Shown here: positions 57,095 to 64,000 of the stretch, piece after piece
How positions within the stretch are numbered: the stretch's first letter is position 1
Layout: the number at the start of each line of letters is the position of its first letter
Assembly: GCA_950022655.1 (NCBI GenBank)
Contig: OX465584.1
Location: 43,072,723-43,136,722 of the forward strand
DNA from: Alentia gelatinosa
Lineage: Eukaryota > Annelida > Polychaeta > Phyllodocida > Polynoidae
Reading direction: 5' to 3'
DNA: 64,000 nucleotides
Notes under the pieces: model-generated
Told to the model about the DNA's origin: nothing
The model's database searches: none
What the model saw: only the letters and a program-made list of their open reading frames with translations
Made by a program: the position numbers and the translations under genes

Positions 57095-59982
57095 GATATG
57101 GTAAAGTTAAAATGGTAAAATGACTGATATACATATGTATATATGTAAGCGCATGCTTGGCAAGGGTGGGACATCTCGTACGACTCCCTGCATCATTTCG
57201 ATAGAGGAGAAATTCTCAGACTTCTTATCGGTAGCGAGGGAAGAAACACAAGAAAATTATAAATCACGAGAATGTGTTTAGGAAGTATCTAATAATATTC
57301 TCCTGGATGTAATCACATACTTTCGTTGGCATTTGTACTAAACAAGTGTTTTGTATCAGGAAAATGTTCTCTGGATTTGTGGACCTACCAGCGAATTTTT
57401 GTTACTCACCATGTCTCTTTTCTTTGCCATTCACTATGCTATTATCCCGACCATCTTTAGGAGAACCCTTAATATTACTGTATTATATATGATATTGATA
57501 TCACGGGAACGGCTCAGTCATTGGCCCTCTGTCATCATACTTAATGTCTCAATATTGGAGGGCAACTTTAATTCGTACTTGAGTTCAGAGGTCCGTTTCT
57601 CATGACAGATGAAGGGAATAGAGATGGATATTCCAAGAGGCAAAATAGCATGACCTATATGTTCACAGTTATCCACCTGATTGATTATTTGCTATTATTT
57701 ATCTAGTCATAATCCCTCAGTATAACAACTATCATGCCTATGTAAACACACATCTATATACACTAGTTCAAACACCCACATGAAAGCACATATATACAAG
57801 CATAGATCAGTAGCTATAACCTAAAAAGATGAAGAAGGAATTACTTATATATCTTCATAATTACAAACTGTTTTGGTCGTTTTGAGTAGAACTCTAACAA
57901 AGTGGTGTAGAAGACTTTCTTGTGAGTTCAGAACACTGTGCTTGGCTCGCGCGTCTCCGGTAAGCCCGGGACGCAGACACAGCGTCCTGACGGCGTCTCA
58001 CAGACGACACCTCCTGTTCACGTGTAATCCAGTAAAAAGGTATATCGGCAGTCGGCGCCCCTGGCAGGTAAAGTGGAACCCCCACAGCTAGGTATCCCTC
58101 ACGTGGCGCCATCTAGTGATCGATCACGGTGGGCTGCCTTCCGGCCCGGAGCTTACAGGCCCTTCTGCAGTATTAATATGACCCTCCGTCGCCAATGGGA
58201 AGGCCCTTAGTCTGGCCCCAGTCCGCCTGAGATTCCATCTACATAAATACATATCCGCATCTCAGTGAAATATTCATGTTTATTGTACAGGGCACGATGA
58301 TGTATGGATAGGTGCCTCCACAGTAGCCGTAAATCCTATATTAATGGCAGAGGACCAATTTAGCAAGCTGACCTCACCATATCTTACCATCAATATGAGA
58401 TCCTTTGCTAAAAAAATATACAATCTTTGGGTAGATTTTCTTTCGTGTCGACGTGACACTTATTTCTACGTTCGGGTGGCTGAATGATCCCAGAATGATT
58501 AAATCATTGCAACTATTCCATTTCGCAATAAATCCATGTACAATATCATTTTCTCAATTTGTCCCACTGGTTTAGCGATAACCAGAATTTTAAAAATACA
58601 TATTGGTCGTGAAATCTACTGAACGTATAGGGTGTAGGGAGTTTGGTTGGATTCAAGTGTCGCCCTACCTCCGGGCGATGCAGCCATTGTGAGGTCGGGA
58701 GTGTTTGCCGCGTGAGCTCAAATAACAATGGCTGACGACTGAGGCCTGCCTTAGCTCCAAGTCGAGCACCCTCGGCTCAGTGGGACCTGGCGAGGCCCAC
58801 TATCATAACAAGAACCAACGACGTGCGTAATAGAAGGCAGGTGCCGAAGGCCAAGTGGGAACCACTGAAAAAAAAAATAACGGACATACTTTCTCTGACA
58901 TCAAGGATGGACAGACGCCTTGTAAAAACAGTAATGCATTGAGGAATCGAGATGTAGTATAAAATAGGATAGATTGGGGACAGTCAAGAAGGATGGCATG
59001 TGAAGTATCAGCTTTGGAAGCGAAAAACGTTACTTGAATCTTTTACTTAAGGAGAAAATGGTGGATATATGAGACTGAGATAATGTGCTGCTGTGACTCT
59101 CGTTGTGGATTGAGGGTGGGGATGGAATGGAGACTATTATCCTAGACAAATCGCCGGAAAACATAAGGACAAAGTAGACCTGTAGAAAGTATTGATGGTT
59201 ATGCACGCAGTACTTACGGAAGAAGAGAATTTTTGCGGCTGCGAACCGATTCGATTCACGAAATAATGTGCATATGCATGAAGCCGTTTAATTTTCTGTA
59301 TGGGATTCCGCCGAGTGAAACTAATATTCAAGCTACTCGCTTCAACTGGCCTCCGCACACCAGACACTCCATCCGCCTAGATTAGAAATGGGTTGTCCTG
59401 ATCGCAAAATGGGATTTACTGCCCAAATCGGATTAGTTTCAATCTGCCAGTGCCTGAAGTGGCAAAAAGCCGCATCTGGTGGTGGGCTTTCTATAGGCCT
59501 GGTTTATCGAATGTTGCTTCATACAGATGCCATACCTCGTTGAACCTCTGAGATCGCGTCGCTAGTCAGCACCAGTTGCGGTAATATCTATATATTCATA
59601 TATAGAACAAATACCCAAATCAATAAGGGGCCAGATACGAGGTCTAATGCGAAGTAATAAAGTAATAAAAGTAAGCATTGCGGGGATTAATCGCTCAAGA
59701 GAGATGATCCTCTGCTCATGCGTCCTCTCACGGAGAAACGGAACAAACATTATTATTTTACAGAATCTCACCAAAATCATTTGAGTTCGATGGGATTCAG
59801 TCAAAGAAGGCGGTTTCACTCATTTGAACATTACAGGGCCGTTACCTCTGATACATTAAAGCTTATATAAACCAATTAAGCTCTGTTAATTAATCCTAAA
59901 AATTAAGCCCCGCCTACGGCATGCTCAGAGCGGAGCAAGCAGGTTCAATTCTCAGTTGGGAGGAGTATGGGTTGTCTGCAAG
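57095..59982. other. No gene recognised; GC-richer patches at 57.9-58.2 and 58.6-58.9 kb
   Basis: Opposed 72-codon frames share 57873-58112, so at most one could be real. The minus frame starts at an ATGGCGCC context but has no domain. The remaining sequence is AT-rich. Confidence 0.4.
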
Positions 59983-60345
59983 TATACATGAATAACAATT
60001 AAACGGTTTGAGGTACATTCAGTCTATGGATAGTGTTCTGTAAGCTAATGGAACCCAGTCAACCTGTTATTTCTGCAACCACCTGAGTCTAGGATCCAAA
60101 AATATCAAGGTCAAGCACCAATAGGTCAATGAGGTATTTCGGTCTCAAGTGATTGGTCATGGTCAGCTGACCCTGAGACACTGGCACCCTGCTCCTTTCA
60201 CACTATCGCAGTGAATAGCGTGCAGATAGTGAAGGGATGGTTTTCTGGCAGCACATTAAAAGTGTATTTATGTGACCACTCTAACCTGTTGGTCTATAGA
60301 TGATGTACATAGGCGTGCAAGCACGCTCTGATAAGATCAGAGCCT
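59983..60345. repeat. Dispersed repeat, about 355 bp, copy 2
   Basis: Same family and orientation as 14489-14850, with collinear shared blocks (CAGTCTATGGAT, TAGGTCAATGAGGTATTTCG, GTGATTGGTCATGGTCA, GCAGATAGTGAAGGGATGG, TTTTCTGGCAGCACA). Divergence suggests an old family. Confidence 0.75.
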
Positions 60346-60477
60346 CTGCAGGTGATCCATTCAAGCCTGACACGTAGGAGAGTGTAGAAGCCTCTACTTG
60401 CCCAAACAAAGGGCTCTGTGATTACCAGCTATGGGAAACAATTACAGCAGTACACTGACCACAACAAGAAAATATGG
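60346..60477. other. Flank of the Penelope-like insertion
   Basis: Unrecognised sequence ending at the target-site duplication. Confidence 0.4.
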
Positions 60478-60494
60478 TAACTAATACAATATAT
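60478..60494 (+). repeat. Target-site duplication, left copy (17 bp)
   Basis: TAACTAATACAATATAT is exactly repeated at 62929-62945 and nowhere else near, bracketing the Penelope-like element. Confidence 0.85.
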
Positions 60495-61080
60495 AGTAGG
60501 CGGACGAGGCGTAGCGAGTTGAATAACACTTCCTCACCCAACGCTTTGCGACCACGGAATAGAGAGAAGCGGGAAATGGATCAGCGGACGCCGCCGCTAT
60601 CTCATCTGCATATCCCGATCGGCTGTTCTGATTGGTCTAGAGTTCTGGGCCTGGACTTCAGGTCTCACAACGTCGAATAGAACCGTGCGGCGTGCGGGTT
60701 GATCGACTCGACCGTCGCTGTTTGGTTCTATGGGGTGCCAAGTGTTTCACACTCAGGTAAAGAGTTCAAGCTTCGTGAACTCTTTTTACCAGGAAAGGTT
60801 CCAATCCCAGTGGACAGTGGTTCTTCTGTGGTCCTTCCCCCAGAATTTCATTCTGGCGGCGGAGTATGCAGTTCCGTTATTTTTTCACGTATGGAAAAAA
60901 TAGTTGGATCGTTCTCTCTATTATTGTATGTAGTCCTAGTCTTCACTACTTCTGGGTTTGGGTTTTGGGTAATCATGTTGGTATAACTTTTTCGTTCCGT
61001 TTGCGCCTTATCGGTGCTACAGTAGGAACAAATTTTTTAACGTGGCATTTGTAACCCGAAGTGTTCTTATGTATATGATG
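60495..61080 (-). other. 3' region of the Penelope-like element
   Basis: Non-coding sequence after the GIY-YIG domain, with degenerate reading frames near 60700-61050. It contains no further recognised domain. Ends at the target-site duplication. Confidence 0.5.
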
Positions 61081-61081
61081 A

Positions 61082-61425
61082 CTAGCCGTATCTGTTGTCA
61101 AGCGTGTTGAGTCCCTCTGGCGCATGGGTTTTTAGTCGGTGAATCCAGTTGAATTCAATTTTGTTTCTTAGTCGTGCAGCTTCTTTGGACTCCGGGTGTC
61201 TGTATATATAGTCGAGTATATATACCTTGACGTCCTAGTCCCCATTGTGGGATTTCTGGTTGAAATGGTTCGGTACTTTGCTCTTGCTTCCTTGTTTTTT
61301 TATGCAGTTCAAGTGTTCCCTTATTCGTTCCTTGATCTTTCTCTTGGTTTGGCCCACATATTGGGCTTTGCACGTTGCGCACTCTATGCAATAGATAACG
61401 CTGGAGCTGTTGCACGAGACATTCC
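61082..61425 (-). pseudogene. Penelope GIY-YIG endonuclease domain, with stops
   Basis: GIY-YIG nucleases nick target DNA for Penelope-like elements. On the minus strand the frame reads CNSSSVIYCIECATC then KAQYVGQTKRKIKERI, which are the two halves of the GIY-YIG core (here VIYCIEC...QYVGQT), followed by REHL and, further on, NWIHRLKTHAPEGLNTLDN, the conserved W...P.GLN-type end. A TAG interrupts the frame after NQKSHNGD (about 61220), and another stop lies just before the core (about 61430). A shadow frame at 61155-61517 overlaps it. Confidence 0.8.
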
Positions 61426-61560
61426 ACTAGGTGTGGTGTGTTCTGTTCGTGGTTTTGGAAGAGATCGTGCCTCCAGTGTCTATCAGTTTGCAGTACCTGC
61501 AGTTGGTTTTTGTACACTCGTTTCTGTCTTCTTGTATTTCTTCCTTGTTTTCGCTTCTTG
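61426..61560 (-). pseudogene. Penelope Cys-rich linker
   Basis: The frame has NECTKTNCRYCKLIDTGGTI, a C-x4-C-x2-C arrangement that precedes the GIY-YIG domain in many Penelope-like elements and may bind zinc. It is present again in the second copy of the 479-bp duplication at about 61940-62020. Confidence 0.6.
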
Positions 61561-62416
61561 GTGTTTTTCTGGGATGTTCTTTTTCTTCTTTTCCTTTGTT
61601 GTCGTTGTTTTTTTCCAGTTGGTAGTTGGTTCTCGCTCTTACCAGGATGTCACGAATGTTTTTCGGTCTTCGGTATCCCTTTATTACCTTCTTCTTGTGA
61701 ATTTTCTTGGTTGTTATTGATCTGGCTAGGACTTCTCAGTTCTTGTCCACGATGTCACCTATGCTCGCTTGGTATGTAGTGACTAAGACTAGGTCGTCAG
61801 TCTCAGGTTTGGGCAGTTTGTCTCGGTGTACCAGGTCTTCTCGGTCTTGAGCGTCTACTCTTCTTTTGCAGTCTAGAATCGTCTTCTCCGGGTATCCTTT
61901 TTCCCTGAATTCTAGTGACTAAGACTAGGTCGTTAGTAAGAGATCGTGCCTCCAGTGTCTATCAGTTTGCAGTACTTGCAGTTGGTTTTTGTACACTCGT
62001 TTCTGTCTTCTTGTATTTCTTCCTTGTTTTCGCTTCTTGGTGTTTTTCTGGGATGTTCTTTTTCTTCTTTTCCTTTGTTGTCGTTGTTTTTTTCCAGTTG
62101 GTAGTTGGTTCTCGCTCTTACCAGGATGTCACGAATGTTTTTCGGTCTCCGGTATCCCTTTATTACCTTCTTCTTGTGAATTTTCTTGGTTGTTATTGAT
62201 CTGGCTAGGACTTCTCAGTTCTTGTCCACGATGTCACCTATGCTCGCTTGGTATGTAGTGACTAAGACTAGGTCGTCAGTCTCAGGTTTGGGCAGTTTGT
62301 CTCGGTGTACCAGGTCTTCTCGGTCTTGAGCGTCTACTCTTCTTTTGCAGTCTAGAATCGTCTTCTCCAGGTATCCTTTTTCCCTGAATTCTAGTGACTA
62401 AGACTAGGTCGTTAGT
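61462..62416 (-). repeat. 479-bp tandem duplication inside the Penelope-like element
   Basis: Copy 1 is 61462-61940 and copy 2 is 61941-62416 (truncated by a few bases). They differ at only a handful of positions, so the duplication is recent compared with the decay of the element. 479 is not a multiple of three, so reading cannot pass through both in frame. Confidence 0.9.
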
Positions 62417-62527
62417 CTCAGGTTTGGGCAGTTTGTCTCGGTGTACCAGGTCTTCTCGGTCTTGAGCGTCTACTCTTCTTTTGCAGTCTAGAAGCGTCTT
62501 CTCCGGGTATCCTTTTTCCCTGAATTC
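62281..62527 (-). repeat. 136-bp nested duplication
   Basis: The block starting CTCAGGTTTGGGCAGTTTG occurs at 61802, 62281 and 62417. The step from 62281 to 62417 is 136 bp, whereas 61802 to 62281 is the 479-bp period. The third copy continues into unique RT sequence (CTGAATTCGTCGATTTTCC), so it marks the original junction. Confidence 0.85.
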
Positions 62528-62928
62528 GTCGATTTTCCTTTTGCAGTTTTTTTCGTAGTCGTCATCTTTCTTGCAGATTCTTCGTAGTCTCAAAAACTGG
62601 GAATAAGGAAGACTGCGTTTTGTTGCTGGTGGATGAGCCGAGTCGTAATTCAGGTAGGTGTTGGCATCGGTCTCCTTCGTGTAGAGATCTGTGTAGATTT
62701 CTCGTGTTTCTTCGTTTATCTTCACCTTAGTGTCTAGGAAAGCTATCTCCGTTGTTGAGTGTTCCGAGGTGAATTTGATTGTGGTGTGACTTGAGTTTAG
62801 TCTTGAGATCCATTTGTGGAACTCCGTCTCGCCGTGGTTCCAAATTATGAAGATGTCGTCTATGTATCTAAGCCAGATCGTTGGCTTGTATTCGTTTCCT
62901 GTGTTGAGGTTTTCTTCTAGCTGTTCCA
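62282..62928 (-). pseudogene. Penelope reverse transcriptase, C-terminal part
   Basis: The frame contains PTIWLRYIDDIFIIWNHGET, with the intact catalytic YIDD, then IKFTSEHSTTEIAFLDTKVK, TDLYTKETDANTYLNYDSAH and KRSLPYSQFLRLRRICKKDD. These blocks are the palm-to-thumb region of Penelope-like RTs (YxDD; FLD; TDLY.K.TD...YL...S.HP; R.LPYSQ..RLRRIC). Residues after about 150 repeat because of the internal duplications and then run out of frame. The fingers and most of the palm N-terminal to YIDD are missing. Confidence 0.9.
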
Positions 62929-62945
62929 TAACTAATACAATATAT
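62929..62945 (+). repeat. Target-site duplication, right copy (17 bp)
   Basis: Exact copy of 60478-60494. Confidence 0.85.
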
Positions 62946-63165
62946 GCACTATATCTATGTATATCTGTGTATCTGATTGTCTTTATCTGTCTGTGTATCT
63001 CTTTGTGTCAGTGTATGTATCTGTGTGTACCTGAGAGTGTTTACCAGTGTATGACTGGGAGAGTGTCTCAATGTCTTTGTCTGTCTCTATATCTCTGTAT
63101 GTACCTGTATTTCTGTATGTATCTCTGTATCTCTGTGTATCTATGTATAGTATGTGTGTCTCTGT
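62946..63165 (+). repeat. Imperfect (TCTGTATG/TCTGTGTA) minisatellite
   Basis: Repeated TCTGTGTATC, TCTGTATGTATC and TCTCTGTATC-type units over about 220 bp immediately beside the Penelope insertion site. Cys/Leu-rich frames across it are by-products. Confidence 0.8.
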
Positions 63166-64000
63166 GTAAACCTGCTCTTTATACAAGATATAAAATCTAC
63201 ACTCGCTGTGAATCTGTGTTATGCATAGTGTATGAATTGTCCATGCCCTACCTGACCAGTGCTCCCAGCCCCGCCATACATGAGTGACCATTGGCCCTCT
63301 CTGCATGTTGGGTATATCCCCCCCTGCCTGGTCGCGGTGCGGCGGGAGGACCCTCACCCATGATCTGTGACAGGTACACTCAACGCTCTACCTGTGTGAG
63401 GGGCGGGCCTTATATTTTTTTAGAACAGTCTCAATGAGTAATTGCTTTATATAAGCTTTAAGCTCATGTATAGAACAGTGAAGGTCAATAAATAGTTATA
63501 ACACTACATAATGTATCAGGGCAGTAGGGGACTATACTAACAATGTAATTGTAGGCAGTATTGTACAATAGATATACCACTAGCGGTTGTCTAATGATAC
63601 GATATACAAACGTTATTCTATCTAGACCAGTACTTTTATAAGGAATCTCTATCATCTCATCCCATTCTCAATAACCAATCCCAAATAAGTATACAATCTC
63701 ATCATTGACGACACCTCTTTTTAAGAAGATTAGATTAAAATTTAAGCCCGATGGCAAAGAGCTCTACAGATGCAGGCTATATTGCTTGTGATAATTTTTG
63801 TTGCAATACAAAAAGGTTATAATTGTTTCAAAACACTCGCTGACCTTTTTTGTTCTTACATAAAGGGAAATACGTGTAACCATGCCCTCTGGGTTCTAAT
63901 GAAGACTAAATTGTGCAATGTTACATATAACTATCTCTATGAATCACGACTATACGTTATCGGATAACATATTTTACACCTAAAAGTGAAGATCAAAATG
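63166..64000. other. No gene recognised
   Basis: Mixed sequence, GC-richer to about 63410 and then AT-rich to the end. No domain-bearing frame seen. Confidence 0.4.

Larger units (their letters stand above)
60495..62928 (-). mobile_element. Penelope-like retroelement, 5'-truncated
   Basis: The minus-strand element of 2434 bp is bounded on both sides by a 17-bp direct repeat. Its 5' end (62928) starts within the reverse transcriptase, just before the catalytic YIDD motif, so the N-terminal RT part is lost. Downstream come the rest of the RT, a Cys-containing linker and a GIY-YIG endonuclease domain, the standard order in Penelope-like elements, followed by about 560 bp of 3' region. Two nested tandem duplications and several stops show it is inactive. 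Confidence 0.9.

Noticed and set aside
57873..58112. Opposed 72-codon frames in a GC-rich patch, minus one starting at ATGGCGCC
   Set aside because: Both strands are open over the same bases and neither has a domain, so there is no basis to choose or call a gene.
61196..61720. Plus-strand 174-codon and 113-codon Phe/Cys-rich frames, repeated at 61915-62258
   Set aside because: Antisense shadows of the Penelope-like element; they repeat only because of the 479-bp duplication.

Overview
The window looks like nuclear DNA of an invertebrate animal, probably marine. It has long AT-rich gene-poor stretches, many degraded retroelements of animal-type families (DIRS-like tyrosine-recombinase elements, a Penelope-like element, several LINE 3' ends), foldback MITE-like repeats, microsatellites, and one clear gene for a secreted leucine-rich-repeat protein. 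There is no operon structure, no ribosome-binding-site pattern, no CRISPR array and no rRNA or tRNA gene that I can see. The exact phylum cannot be fixed from this sequence.

Layout. 1-4.1 kb: an inverted repeat, a 54-bp minisatellite split by a 5'-truncated LINE, then plain sequence. 4166-7776 (minus): a nearly whole DIRS-superfamily element with split direct repeats, its gag, reverse transcriptase and tyrosine recombinase all broken. 7.8-14.5 kb: AT-rich, with a possible exon at 8.4 kb and three foldback repeats at 10.7-11.5 kb. 14.5-17.0 kb: a dispersed repeat copy, an internally deleted second DIRS element and a LINE 3' end. 17-27.2 kb: mostly anonymous, with a low-confidence secreted-protein exon at 19.8-20.1 kb. 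27596-28852 (minus): the intronless LRR gene, with a TATA-like site about 470 bp upstream. About 29.1-41.5 kb: a GC-richer, CpG-containing block without a convincing gene. It carries repeated copies of the short word GAGYTGCTC, a G-rich tract, a strongly strand-skewed 650-bp segment and (CT)n tracts. 41.5-60 kb: AT-rich, with several inverted-repeat elements (46.5, 50.5, 53.1 and 56.4 kb) and two LINE relics (52.1 and 53.4 kb). 60495-62928 (minus): a 5'-truncated Penelope-like element bounded by a 17-bp target-site duplication and carrying internal tandem duplications. The end is a TCTGTATG-type minisatellite and anonymous sequence.

The mobile elements are independent insertions and not a pathway. 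The only confident host coding sequence is the LRR gene. The most informative observations are the end-to-end junction kept inside the DIRS element, the disabling changes in its reverse transcriptase that all fit CpG decay, the exact ends of the Penelope-like insertion, and the clustering of GAGYTGCTC words in the GC-rich block.
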